DNA of 64,000 nucleotides, taken from the NCBI GenBank assembly GCA_026397715.1, contig JAPLUN010000420.1, forward strand, positions 1-64,000, read 5' to 3'. Below, piece after piece: positions 43,889-52,110 of the stretch. Made by a program: the position numbers and the translations under genes. This DNA is from Verrucomicrobiota bacterium (GTDB lineage: Bacteria > Verrucomicrobiota > Verrucomicrobiia > Verrucomicrobiales > Verrucomicrobiaceae). The notes beneath the pieces are model-generated. The model searched no databases, was not told the DNA's origin, and saw nothing but the letters and a program-made list of their open reading frames with translations. The first letter of the stretch is position 1, and each line of letters opens with the position of its first letter.

Positions 43889-44737
43889 TCAACGCTTTTC
43901 AGCGGTGAAGACTCCGTAACGCTGGACTCCGAGCTCATAGGCGAGCCAGATGCGGAACAAAGTCAGGGCGAAAATACGGTTCGGATTCTGAGAACTGAAG
44001 AGGAAACGGCGATAATGCGCTTTGGTGAGCAGTCCTTTGACCGTACGCAGGGCACAGAGCGGCCAGGTGCGTTTTACCTGCCTGGCATAGTCTTTGAACT
44101 GGTAGTTCACAAAACCGGCCCCTTCCGTGGCGGCCCGAAATTCGCTCTCAGGCCGCACGCCGGCGATCTGGGTCTCGCGGGTGATGGCGTCAATGAGGTG
44201 GCGTTTGGCTAAGGCGCTTGGATTCTCACAGGACATCCAGGCAGTAGCTACCAACCGTCCGCCCGGTTTCATGACGCGGTAGCATTCGCGGAAAAAGGTG
44301 GGCAGATCGGGCATGTGCTCAAGGCTTTCGACGGTCTGCACGATGTCGAAGTGGTTGTCAGGCAACTGGTTGTCATACCAATCCCGCAGCATGAAGTGGG
44401 TCTTGCCAGGCACCGAGTTGTTGGCCTGGGCATAGGCGAGCTGCACCGCGGAGATGGTCATGCCGGTGATGTTGACCCCATGGTTCTGCGCCAGGATTTT
44501 AGCCGTGGTGCCGTAGCCGCAGCCGATGTCACAGACTTCCTGATTGGGACTGTGATGACCCAGTTCCGCGACGATTTTGATGAGGTTTTCCGCAGCTTCC
44601 TTGTCGGTTTCCCGACCGGTCAGCCAGACGCCGTGGTGGATGTGCTCACCCCAGATCTCGCGGTAAAACTGGTCAAGGTCATCGTAGTGAGAGGCGGCAC
44701 CGTCGATGGTTGGGGTGTATTCGGACGTGGTGGTCAT
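43889..44737 (-). CDS. SAM-dependent methyltransferase (polyketide tailoring)
   Basis: A 282-residue class I methyltransferase. Motif I is VCDIGCGYGTTAKIL (about 68-82), followed by GMTISAVQLAYAQ, the acidic VQTVESLEHMPDLPTFF and GGRLVATAWMSCENPS. The N terminus (HYDDLDQFYREIWGEHIHHGVWL) matches the gamma-tocopherol/MPBQ-like methyltransferase branch acting on aromatic or lipid-linked substrates. It lies between the monooxygenase and the carrier protein. By analogy with SrsB of the phenolic-lipid pathway it may methylate the resorcinol or quinone ring. Confidence 0.87.
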   Translation of the reverse strand: MTTTSEYTPTIDGAASHYDDLDQFYREIWGEHIHHGVWLTGRETDKEAAENLIKIVAELGHHSPNQEVCDIGCGYGTTAKILAQNHGVNITGMTISAVQLAYAQANNSVPGKTHFMLRDWYDNQLPDNHFDIVQTVESLEHMPDLPTFFRECYRVMKPGGRLVATAWMSCENPSALAKRHLIDAITRETQIAGVRPESEFRAATEGAGFVNYQFKDYARQVKRTWPLCALRTVKGLLTKAHYRRFLFSSQNPNRIFALTLFRIWLAYELGVQRYGVFTAEKR

Positions 44738-44740
44738 GAT

Positions 44741-45937
44741 TTAAAGCAGGCGCAGCTGCAAACTGTCCGCAGGGACGCGTTTGAGGGTGTTGAACGGGAT
44801 CGTGAGCATCGCATAAAATGATCCCATGTGTCTGGCGACGGGGCCCTGGCAGAGCAGGAACTTCAAAATGACATCACGCAGCATGGAGAGCGCTTTACCG
44901 CGCCAGGTGCCCAGCCACATGCCCCATTCAGCGCGGAAGGTGGCGGTCTTGGCCGCCTTGCGACGGAAGCGATTGTAGGCAGGGAGCAGCTTCTGCGGAT
45001 CGGCCTGGCAGAGGATGGCGGCGAGGAACTCGGCGTCGGCAAAGCCGGTGTTCATGCCCTGGCCGCCGATGGGGCTCATGCCATGCGCGGCATCTCCGCA
45101 AAGAATGACGCGCCCTTCGTAATAACGATCCGAATTGAAGCGACGTGGCGTGAAGACGCTTTCGTTGACCTGATCGTCGACAGGGACGTCCATGCCGGTG
45201 CGCTGCCGGGTCAGCTGACTGACGAGCCCGGGGGGCGGATGATCCAGACGCGTGTCCGTCTGCACCACCCAGCGCCGCTGGCCGCCGGGCAGCGGAAATG
45301 ACTCCACCGAGCCCGTGGCTGTGAAAAACAGATGCGCCTCATCGCCGAGGCCGGAGCGGTCGATGAAATCTCCCATGACAAAGTGGCAGTCATAGACGTG
45401 GCCCGGTGCCCGCATGCCGATCAGCTCGCGCACGCGGCTGCGGCTGCCATCACACGCGATCACGAAGCGCGCGGTGAGCGTGCGTCCGCTGGCTTGCACG
45501 CTGCAATGATCCTCAAACTGCCTCACGTCGCTCACTTCACAGCCGAGCTCGATGAGCTCCTGCCCCAGATGCTTCTGCAGGATCGCGATGGTGGTGACCT
45601 GCGGCAGTGAAAGAATGAAGCGGTGGACGTCCGGAATCTCACGAAACGAAACGCAGCCAAGCCTGCCACGCTGGCCGTGCACAAAGCAGTCACGCACTTT
45701 CAATCCGCTGGCAATGAACTCTGCCGCAAGGCCCAGCTTGTCGATGATCTGCAATGAGGGCGGCGTGATGCCGATGGCTGCCGAGTGCGCGATGGGTTCC
45801 TCACGCCGCTCCAGCACGCGGAGACGCAAGCCCTGCTGCTTCAGCAGACAGGCCAGCAGCAGGCCCACAGGACCGCCGCCCACGATGATCACATCGTAGT
45901 CTGTCGTGCTTTTCGCACTGTCATTTCCCGTTTTCAT
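44741..45937 (-). CDS. FAD-dependent aromatic monooxygenase
   Basis: A 398-residue PHBH-fold flavoprotein. The dinucleotide motif is VIIVGGGPVGLLLACLLKQQ, the CDGSRSRVRELIG segment is the mid-chain DG motif, and FAD ribityl contacts are in LCGDAAHGMSPIGGQGMNTGFADA, given in parts. These enzymes hydroxylate phenolic rings using NAD(P)H and O2. The gene overlaps the polyketide synthase gene by 4 bases and precedes the methyltransferase by 3 bases. By analogy with SrsC it would hydroxylate an alkylresorcinol to a hydroquinone or quinone. Confidence 0.9.
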   Translation of the reverse strand: MKTGNDSAKSTTDYDVIIVGGGPVGLLLACLLKQQGLRLRVLERREEPIAHSAAIGITPPSLQIIDKLGLAAEFIASGLKVRDCFVHGQRGRLGCVSFREIPDVHRFILSLPQVTTIAILQKHLGQELIELGCEVSDVRQFEDHCSVQASGRTLTARFVIACDGSRSRVRELIGMRAPGHVYDCHFVMGDFIDRSGLGDEAHLFFTATGSVESFPLPGGQRRWVVQTDTRLDHPPPGLVSQLTRQRTGMDVPVDDQVNESVFTPRRFNSDRYYEGRVILCGDAAHGMSPIGGQGMNTGFADAEFLAAILCQADPQKLLPAYNRFRRKAAKTATFRAEWGMWLGTWRGKALSMLRDVILKFLLCQGPVARHMGSFYAMLTIPFNTLKRVPADSLQLRLL

Positions 45938-47091
45938 ATCACGGCGTGTGCCAGCGCGTCAGGCTGGGCTTTCTGGGTGGTCGAAATCGCCGCGCCGCAG
46001 CGTTCCAGCACCGCCGTTTCCACCGTGAGTCCCGGGCCAAAGGCAATGGCGCAGGTCATGGCACGCTCGGATTCCGCTTCTTCGAGGAAGCCTTTGAGAA
46101 CAAACATCACCGTCGGGCTGCTCATGTTGCCGTAGTCACGCAGCACGCTGCGGGACATCTCCAGCTCTGCGGGCGGAAGGGAGAGCTGCTCCTCGATCTG
46201 ATCGAGGATCGCACGGCCGCCCGGGTGTACGGCCCACTCGTCGATGTCCGCCGGTGTGAGCCCGCGCTTGTCGAGGATGCCGCCGAGAATTTCCCGGATG
46301 TTGCTGCCGATGAGATCGGGCACATAGGCGGAAAGCACCATGTTGAAACCGTGGTCGCCAATGTCCCAGGCCATGTGCGCCTCACCGGAAGGCACGAGTG
46401 CCGAATGGAAGCCATGCACCCGGTAGTAGGGCCGGTCATGCGCCGGCTCGCGAGCGCTGACGATGGCCGCAGCCGCACCATCGGCAAACAGTGAATTGGC
46501 CACGATGCTCTCCGGTTTGCCGCTGACTTGGAGATGCAGGGAGCAGAGTTCGAGGCACATCACCAGCACCACGGCCTGCGGATTGGCCTCACAAAACTGC
46601 GTCGCCATGCGCAGCGCAGGAAAGGCGGCGTAGCAGCCCATGAACCCGATGGTGTAGCGCTCGACGTTTTCATTAAGCCCCACGTCACGGATGATGTGGT
46701 AGTCCGGCCCTGGATTGGAAAAGCCGGTGCAGGAGGCGAACACCACATGCGTGATGTCGCTCCTGGCAAAGTGTGGACACTCGGCCAGAGCCTTGTGCGC
46801 CAGCTTCACGGCGAGTTCGCGCGAGGCCTTGGCATAAAGGGCGTTGCGCTGCCCCGTGGTGGGCGAGTTCATGGTGCCATCCGGCAATGTGTGGAAAAGC
46901 CCTCCGTCTTCCTTCATGAAGTCGTCGCAGGCGCTGTAGCGCGTCTCAATGCCGGTGCGCTCGTAGATCATGTCGATCAGACGTTTGGCCCGCGGCTCGG
47001 ACACCCAGTTCTTCATGCGCTCACGTGTGAACTCATTGCTGTAGATGAAGTCCGGCGTCTCGGTGGCAATGTGATGAATGAAAGCAGGCAT
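45934..47091 (-). CDS. type III polyketide synthase (chalcone/stilbene synthase-like)
   Basis: A 385-residue homodimer-type synthase. The triad is complete: Cys121 in VVFASCTGFSNPGPD, His289 in EWAVHPGGRAILD, and Asn322 in DYGNMSSPTVMF. The end CAIAFGPGLTVETAVLE is typical. Such enzymes extend acyl-CoA or acyl-ACP with malonyl units and cyclise to resorcinols, pyrones or chromones. It starts 2 bases after the YceI gene and is coupled to the monooxygenase by ATGA. The operon with KS, ACP, methyltransferase and monooxygenase suggests a long-chain alkylresorcinol or alkylpyrone precursor. Confidence 0.93.
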   Translation of the reverse strand: MPAFIHHIATETPDFIYSNEFTRERMKNWVSEPRAKRLIDMIYERTGIETRYSACDDFMKEDGGLFHTLPDGTMNSPTTGQRNALYAKASRELAVKLAHKALAECPHFARSDITHVVFASCTGFSNPGPDYHIIRDVGLNENVERYTIGFMGCYAAFPALRMATQFCEANPQAVVLVMCLELCSLHLQVSGKPESIVANSLFADGAAAAIVSAREPAHDRPYYRVHGFHSALVPSGEAHMAWDIGDHGFNMVLSAYVPDLIGSNIREILGGILDKRGLTPADIDEWAVHPGGRAILDQIEEQLSLPPAELEMSRSVLRDYGNMSSPTVMFVLKGFLEEAESERAMTCAIAFGPGLTVETAVLERCGAAISTTQKAQPDALAHAVI

Positions 47092-47093
47092 GA

Positions 47094-47660
47094 TCAGGAT
47101 GGATTGCGTTTGAGGGAGACAGCGGCATGCACCTTGATCGTATCACCCACACGGATGAACAGCAGCACAGAGGGGACCTTGATGTCGCTCTTTTTCAGCG
47201 AGAGATCGAAATCGAGATCAAACGTGGACTTGTCACCCTGCTTCTTCCATTGGCTGATCCGGCCTGTGATTATCTGCGTTTTACCCAGCATGGTGAGTTT
47301 CAATGGGAGCGTGGAAGGTGCCGCATCTCCCTGCCGGATGGCGGAGAAGGGCGTGTCGATGACGCCTGTGATGAGGGGATGGGCTGTGGCCTGCATGGCC
47401 TTGAGCATGTTTTCATCGCGCTTTGCCTCGGCGGTGTTCATCTTCGCGACTTCGACAGTCACTGTGGCTTCCACCCGGGTGGGATTCCCGGCGGCATCGG
47501 TGGTGACGGTGGTTGCAAACGGTTTCGCTGCCACCTTGCCGCCCCAGTCATGCAGCGTGGAGGTGCCATCGAAGGAGATCTGGCTGGTGCCAGACCATTG
47601 GGTGGTGTCGGCCAGTACGGAACCGGCCATGAGAGATAACAAACAGAGGGAGAATTTCAT
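47094..47660 (-). CDS. YceI family lipid-binding protein
   Basis: A 188-residue exported lipocalin-like protein. Its signal peptide is residues 1-17 (GSVLA), followed by the YceI hallmarks ISFDGTSTLHDWGGKVA, VEATVTVEVAKMNTAEAKRDENM and DFDLSLKKSDIKVPSVL. Known YceI proteins bind long isoprenoid or amphipathic lipids in a beta-barrel. It is the first gene of the polyketide operon, 2 bases ahead of the synthase. It may carry a hydrophobic pathway product across the periplasm. The ATG at 47660 is set by the signal peptide. Confidence 0.85.
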   Translation of the reverse strand: MKFSLCLLSLMAGSVLADTTQWSGTSQISFDGTSTLHDWGGKVAAKPFATTVTTDAAGNPTRVEATVTVEVAKMNTAEAKRDENMLKAMQATAHPLITGVIDTPFSAIRQGDAAPSTLPLKLTMLGKTQIITGRISQWKKQGDKSTFDLDFDLSLKKSDIKVPSVLLFIRVGDTIKVHAAVSLKRNPS

Positions 47661-47840
47661 AAAACTAACGTGAAAGGGCAGGGGGCAGCCGGGCTGCCAT
47701 TGATGGGGTAGATTGTCCGATGGCACTCGATTCTGGGTCGGACGTGGACAGGGTGCACTTCAGCTCAGGGCGCAAGCACACCGCCTGCGATATACGCTGA
47801 TGATGTGCGGTTTAGTTGCCGCAGACACCGTATTCAGAAA

Positions 47841-48323
47841 TCAAATCAACAGCCGTATGGTGGACATCTCGCGCAATGCCACGGCGCGGCTGTGGTGGGA
47901 ATCCCGCAGCGTGTTTCTGCAAACCACCTCAAGGATCACACTCGCCTGCCGGGTGTCATAATCCACCCTTTCCAAGCTGGAGCATTGCTTGTCCTTGATG
48001 AACTTCTTCGCTTCCTCGTCCGGACCCGTCAGGGTACCCGTCACTTGGTTGCTGGAGAGACTGTGGTCTCCCTCCTCCTCCGGACGACAAAAACTGACGA
48101 CCAATTTTGCCAGCAACCCGGTGTGGTCACAGACCTCAGGCGTGTAATCATCCTCACGGTGATGCAGACGCACCTGCATGCCCTGTTCCGTCCGGCAGAT
48201 CATGACACGATGGCTGCCATCCAGCTCTGCGAGCGCCGCAAACACTGCGGGCATGACCGCAGTGGCCGTGCCAGCGTAGGCAAGCAACAACAGAACGACC
48301 AGCAGGCTGTGGATGCGCTTCAT
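47841..48323 (-). CDS. secreted hypothetical protein (160 aa)
   Basis: A 160-residue protein with a clear signal peptide (VVLLLLAYAGTATA, cleavage near residue 22). The mature part has four or five Cys (CRTEQG, CDHTGLL, SFCRPEEEG, KQCSSLER, VVCRNTL), consistent with disulfides outside the cytoplasm. No domain was recognised. Its start is at 48323, and the 399 bases upstream hold no gene. It is transcribed in the same direction as the polyketide operon but separated by 180 bases, so a shared transcript is uncertain. Confidence 0.6.
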   Translation of the reverse strand: MKRIHSLLVVLLLLAYAGTATAVMPAVFAALAELDGSHRVMICRTEQGMQVRLHHREDDYTPEVCDHTGLLAKLVVSFCRPEEEGDHSLSSNQVTGTLTGPDEEAKKFIKDKQCSSLERVDYDTRQASVILEVVCRNTLRDSHHSRAVALREMSTIRLLI

Positions 48324-48722
48324 GCAACAGAATCTCTCAGCGTCAGAGCCCTCACGTTTCCACAGCCTGCCATTGGTTCAACCTATTCCGTCCAATCCAC
48401 TTTGATGCGGGTGATACTCAATCTCATCGGCCGCCGCTCAAAGCTCGATCCTACCTCTGGCTCGCCGCATCCCTCCGCGCCATGATTCCAGCATCCCAGC
48501 TGTCTTCCAAAAATAACTGCCGTTCCCCACATCCACACTTCCGACCCGATGCGATAATTCAGTGATCACCGACACAAAGCTCGACCCCTCTAGGAAGAGC
48601 CGGCCACAAAAGTGATTGTCAGGCGCGAGGCCCTCATCGGTCCCGCGCCTCTTTTTCTTTTTTACCCGCAAGAACGATCGGGCTCTGTAGAATGACCGCC
48701 ATCGGCATTCATTTTTACCAGC
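48324..48722. other. intergenic region with an orphan terminator-like hairpin
   Basis: About 400 bases between divergent genes with no credible coding frame. A strong AGGCGCG/CGCGCCT stem (48621-48650) followed by a T-rich tail to 48663 forms a Rho-independent terminator on the plus strand. No plus-strand gene precedes it, so it may end a small RNA starting near 48550 or act as an attenuator for the DUF434 gene. A GATAAT-like element lies at 48553 without a good -35. A minus-strand frame at 48438-48887 is antisense shadow. Confidence 0.45.
48621..48663 (+). terminator. orphan Rho-independent terminator-like hairpin
   Basis: A seven-base AGGCGCG/CGCGCCT stem with an internal GG-CC pairing possibility is followed by CTTTTTCTTTTTT. 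It lies 60 bases upstream of the DUF434 start on the same strand, a position consistent with attenuation or with the end of an unannotated small RNA. Confidence 0.55.
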
Positions 48723-49448
48723 ATGAGCAGCGCGGACAGACATCGTGGCAGGCATCCGGCGGACGAGGAACTTTTCAGCATGGAGGCAGCACCCGCCCTC
48801 CGGCAGGCGGTGGCGGAGCTCTCCTGGCTCCTGAGCCGTGGCTATGCGATGAACTCGGCCGTGAAGCTGGTGGGCGACCGCCATCAACTGCGGGAACGCC
48901 AGCGCCTGGCCGCAAGCCGTGCCGCCTGCTCAGACACGGCACGCGAGGCACGCGCACAGCAGCACCTGCCGGCGGAGGCCCTGCGCGGCCGCACACTCAT
49001 GGTGGACGGCTTCAATCTGCTGGTGAGCCTGGAGGCCGCCCTCAGCGGCGGTGTGCTGCTGCGCTGCCGGGACGGCTGCCTGCGTGACATGTCCGCCGTC
49101 CACGGCTCCTACCACGCCGTGGTAGAGACCGACGCCGCGCTGACCCTCGCCGCCGCCCGCCTCGCCGAACTCCACACCGCTTCCATACACTGGCTGCTGG
49201 ACAAGCCCGTTTCCAACAGCGGCCGCCTGGCGGGACGCATTCGTGAGCTGGCCGAGCAGCATGGCTGGACCTGGACGGTGGAAGCCGTGTTCAATCCCGA
49301 CGCCGATCTCATCGCCGCACGCGACGCCGTCGTCGTCAGTTCCGACGCCATGGTGATCGATCGCTCAGCCTGCTGGTACAACCTCGCCGCCGACCTCATC
49401 CTCACCCACCGCTGCGGCCCCGCCTGGGTGCTGGATCTGCGCGAGTGA
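48723..49448 (+). CDS. DUF434 domain-containing protein
   Basis: A 241-residue cytosolic protein. The N-terminal DUF434 block is RGRHPADEELFSMEAAPALR, then SWLLSRGYAMNSAVKLVGDRHQL and RLAASRAACSD. The C-terminal half (about 85-241) has a nucleotide- or PIN-like Rossmann segment, as in MVDGFNLLVSLEAAL and DKPVSNSGRLAGRI, then AVVVSSDAMVIDRSACWYN. Members are widespread in archaea and some bacteria and remain uncharacterised. A nuclease-like fold is suggested by acidic residues in DGFN and the SSDA region, but activity is inference. The ATG at 48723 is the family start. Confidence 0.8.
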   Translation: MSSADRHRGRHPADEELFSMEAAPALRQAVAELSWLLSRGYAMNSAVKLVGDRHQLRERQRLAASRAACSDTAREARAQQHLPAEALRGRTLMVDGFNLLVSLEAALSGGVLLRCRDGCLRDMSAVHGSYHAVVETDAALTLAAARLAELHTASIHWLLDKPVSNSGRLAGRIRELAEQHGWTWTVEAVFNPDADLIAARDAVVVSSDAMVIDRSACWYNLAADLILTHRCGPAWVLDLRE

Positions 49449-49625
49449 CGCCTGTGTTTCAAAAAAAAATGGCCGGGCAGTTTCGACACATCCATCGCCT
49501 TTCCTTCAAAATTTTTTTACCCTTTTTCGAATCACCCAGTGCCCCACCCGCATTCGTCATTCGACATTATTTAGTCATTCGGTTTTACTCGTTCGTCATT
49601 GGCAGCTCCTCCTCCAACTCTCTCC
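49449..49625. other. AT-rich leader with short GTCATTCG-type repeats
   Basis: The stretch between DUF434 and the FMN/Fe-S gene is AT-rich (poly-A at 49462-49470, T-runs near 49511). It holds three near copies of a nine-base unit, CGTCATTCG at 49555, AGTCATTCG at 49573 and CGTCATTGG at 49594, spaced 18 and 21 bases. This could be a simple repeat relic or a binding site array in front of the NosR-like gene. No terminator was seen. Confidence 0.4.
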
Positions 49626-51290
49626 ATGCCCAAGAACCGCCGCTGGCCCTCCCTCGCTCTGCGCCTCTGGCGCGTGGCGGTGCTGGCGCTGGCGGTCATG
49701 GCCATCCGGCGCTCACACTCTCCTGCGGCGGTAGCATTGACGGTGGACCGCGTGAGGGATTTTTTTCCTGCAGCAGCGGCTCTGACACCCCAGAACGGAA
49801 TGCAGGCGGTGAAGGATGCCTCGGGCATCACGCTCGGCCATGTCATGCAGACTTCGCCGGAAGCGGATGACATCATCGGCTACTCGGGGCCGACGAACAC
49901 GCTCATCGCGCTCGACTTACGTGGCAAAGTCCTGGGGCTGCGCATCCTGAGCAGCGGCGATACGACGGATCACTTGGCCGAGGTGGTGCGCGAACGTGCG
50001 TTCTTCAAGCAGTTCACGGGCAAGAAGGCTGCGGAGCTTTCAAGCCTGCTGCCGCAGGCCGTTTCCGGGGCAACGCTGACGAGCAGCGCGATTGCTGAAG
50101 GGGTGCTGCGCCGCCTGGGCAAAAGCGCGGCGACCTCGCTGCGGTTTCCTGACGCGATCACGCTGGATGAGGTCAAGAAGCTCGAACCTCGGTCGGCGAA
50201 ACTGCGCGAATCCAAACAGCATCCCGGTTCGCAGGAAGTGCTGGATGAGAAAGGTGCAGTGATCGCGCTGGCGGTGCGCACGGCGCCGGCCTCAGATGGA
50301 ACGGTCGGCTACAAAGGACCGAGCGACACCTTCATGCTGATGGATGCGAGCGGCACGACGCTGCGCGGCATCGCGCTGCGGAGGAGCTATGACACGGAGC
50401 AGTATGTGGGCTACGTCACAGGCGATCCGGCGTTTTTGAAAACGTTCGATGGCATGACGACGGAGAAGATCGCGCACATCGACTTCAATGCCGCCGGGGT
50501 GGAAGGCGTATCCGGCGCTACGCAGACGAGCTACGGTATCGCCGAAGGAGTACGGGTGCGTGCTAAGTCCCTGCTGCATGAACAGGAGGCCCGCAGCGGC
50601 TGGTGGCAGCAGATTCGCTGGCGCTGGCAGGACAGCGGCCATGTGACGATCCTGCTGGCGGCTTTGGTGATGGCCTTCACCCCGCTGCGGGGCCGGGCAT
50701 GGTGCCGCCATTTGCATCATGCGCTGCTGGTGATCTATGGAGGTTTCATTGCGGGTGAGATGCTATCGCAAGGACTGCTGGCAGGCTGGGCGACACATGG
50801 AACCCCTTGGAAAAACGCCCATGGGCTGGTGCTGCTGGCTGCCGTGGCGCTGCTGGGGCCGGTGTTCACCAGCAAGCAGCTCTACTGCCACCACATCTGC
50901 CCGCACGGTGCACTGCAACAGCTCTTGGTGCGGCGGCTGCCGTGGCAGTGGTCGCCCTCGAAAGCGGTCGACAAACTGCTGTCCAAACTGCCTTTCGTGC
51001 TGCTCGCGTTGGTGCTGTTCAGCGTGGCCTTTGCGCTTCCAATCGATCTGAACGCGCTGGAGCCCTTCGATGCCTATCTGTTTCGCGTGGCTGGCTGGGC
51101 GAGCATCGGGATCGCCATCAGCGGCCTGCTGGTATCCCTCTTCACGCCTCTGGCGTACTGCCGCTACGGGTGCCCGACAGGGGCGTTGTTCAAACTGCTG
51201 CGCTTCACGGGTGATGGAGATCGCTTCGGCGCGCGCGATTGGATAGCCGCGCTGTGTGTGACGTTCGTTCTTCTCTTGGCTCCGGGCTGA
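49626..51290 (+). CDS. FMN-binding, 4Fe-4S membrane protein (NosR/NapH-like)
   Basis: A 554-residue membrane protein. It has two tandem periplasmic FMN-binding domains, each with the covalent-FMN motif: LPQAVSGATLTSSAI and GVEGVSGATQTSYGI. A membrane part of about five to six helices follows, carrying NapH-like Fe-S motifs YCHHICPHGALQ and YCRYGCPTGALF. This layout links quinones or NADPH oxidation with electron delivery across the membrane, as in NosR. No nitrous-oxide or nitrate genes are adjacent. The start ATG at 49626 is preferred over the upstream TTG at 49599. The final helix is close to the C terminus. Confidence 0.85.
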   Translation: MPKNRRWPSLALRLWRVAVLALAVMAIRRSHSPAAVALTVDRVRDFFPAAAALTPQNGMQAVKDASGITLGHVMQTSPEADDIIGYSGPTNTLIALDLRGKVLGLRILSSGDTTDHLAEVVRERAFFKQFTGKKAAELSSLLPQAVSGATLTSSAIAEGVLRRLGKSAATSLRFPDAITLDEVKKLEPRSAKLRESKQHPGSQEVLDEKGAVIALAVRTAPASDGTVGYKGPSDTFMLMDASGTTLRGIALRRSYDTEQYVGYVTGDPAFLKTFDGMTTEKIAHIDFNAAGVEGVSGATQTSYGIAEGVRVRAKSLLHEQEARSGWWQQIRWRWQDSGHVTILLAALVMAFTPLRGRAWCRHLHHALLVIYGGFIAGEMLSQGLLAGWATHGTPWKNAHGLVLLAAVALLGPVFTSKQLYCHHICPHGALQQLLVRRLPWQWSPSKAVDKLLSKLPFVLLALVLFSVAFALPIDLNALEPFDAYLFRVAGWASIGIAISGLLVSLFTPLAYCRYGCPTGALFKLLRFTGDGDRFGARDWIAALCVTFVLLLAPG

Positions 51291-51313
51291 AACCGGACTA
51301 CCAACATCCAATC

Positions 51314-52105
51314 ATGTCACTCATTTCCGGCTTAGAATTGAAATACGGACGTTTTGCGATCCACGGACTCGTGGAGATCCTCGTATCGCTTCAATTTCTG
51401 GTGATTCTCATCATGGCGTTTATGGCGCCAGAAGACCAGGAAACCTTCCGGCAGCTCCTGAAGCTCGACCCTGCCGCAGTCTGGAGAGGCGAAGTCTGGC
51501 GCCTCCTCAGTCACGTGCTCATCCCCTGGCGGGGGGCCTCTCTCATCTCAGCCCTGATTGGCGTCATGCTGCTGTTCACCATGGGACGCACGCTCGACCA
51601 TGCCTGGGGTGCTTTTCGGGTGAACATTTACATCTATGGCTGGATCATCTTTTCCACCGCAGGGACGATGATCTTTCACTGGCAGATTCCCAGCCTCTAT
51701 CTCTACCAATCCATCCTGTTCGCCTTTGCCGCCCTGGTCCCCGACTACGAAATCAGCCTCTACTTTGTGCTGCCGATCAAAATGAAGTGGCTCGCGTTTC
51801 TCGCGGCAGGCACCACCGCCTTCTTCATCATGCAGGATTCCGGGCTGCTGTTCCCGGTGCTGCTGGGGCATCTGAACTTCTTGATCGCTTTCGGCCCCGG
51901 ATTCGTCAGCGAACGGGCGCGCATGGCTCAGGTGGCCTCACGGCGCAGCCGGTTTGAGTCCGCCAAGCTCCCGCAGGGCACCTTTTTCCACCAATGCTCG
52001 GTCTGCAAAAAGACGGAGCTGGATGATGCGCAGCTGGAATTCCGGGTGCTGGACTCCGGCGATGAAATCTGCAGCACGTGCCGTGCAAAACGGACCGGAG
52101 GATAG
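51314..52105 (+). CDS. rhomboid-like membrane protein with C-terminal zinc ribbon
   Basis: A 263-residue membrane protein. The rhomboid signature EVWRLLSHVLIPW and the PIKMKWLAF block (cf. iPvKaKW in rhomboids) are clear, with about six spans. The usual GxSG is replaced by LYQSILFAF, keeping only a Ser, and the second catalytic residue may be His in LLGHLNFLIAF. The C-terminal 50 residues form a CxxC...CxxC ribbon (QCSVCKKTE and ICSTCRAK). It may be an inactive, derlin-like member or a non-canonical protease. It follows the NosR-like gene by 23 bases and precedes xerC by 5 bases, so the three are probably co-transcribed. Confidence 0.75.
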   Translation: MSLISGLELKYGRFAIHGLVEILVSLQFLVILIMAFMAPEDQETFRQLLKLDPAAVWRGEVWRLLSHVLIPWRGASLISALIGVMLLFTMGRTLDHAWGAFRVNIYIYGWIIFSTAGTMIFHWQIPSLYLYQSILFAFAALVPDYEISLYFVLPIKMKWLAFLAAGTTAFFIMQDSGLLFPVLLGHLNFLIAFGPGFVSERARMAQVASRRSRFESAKLPQGTFFHQCSVCKKTELDDAQLEFRVLDSGDEICSTCRAKRTGG

Positions 52106-52110
52106 CAGCC

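Noticed and set aside
48438..48887. Minus-strand 149-codon frame near DUF434
   Set aside because: It overlaps the DUF434 start region antisense and shows no homology or start context.
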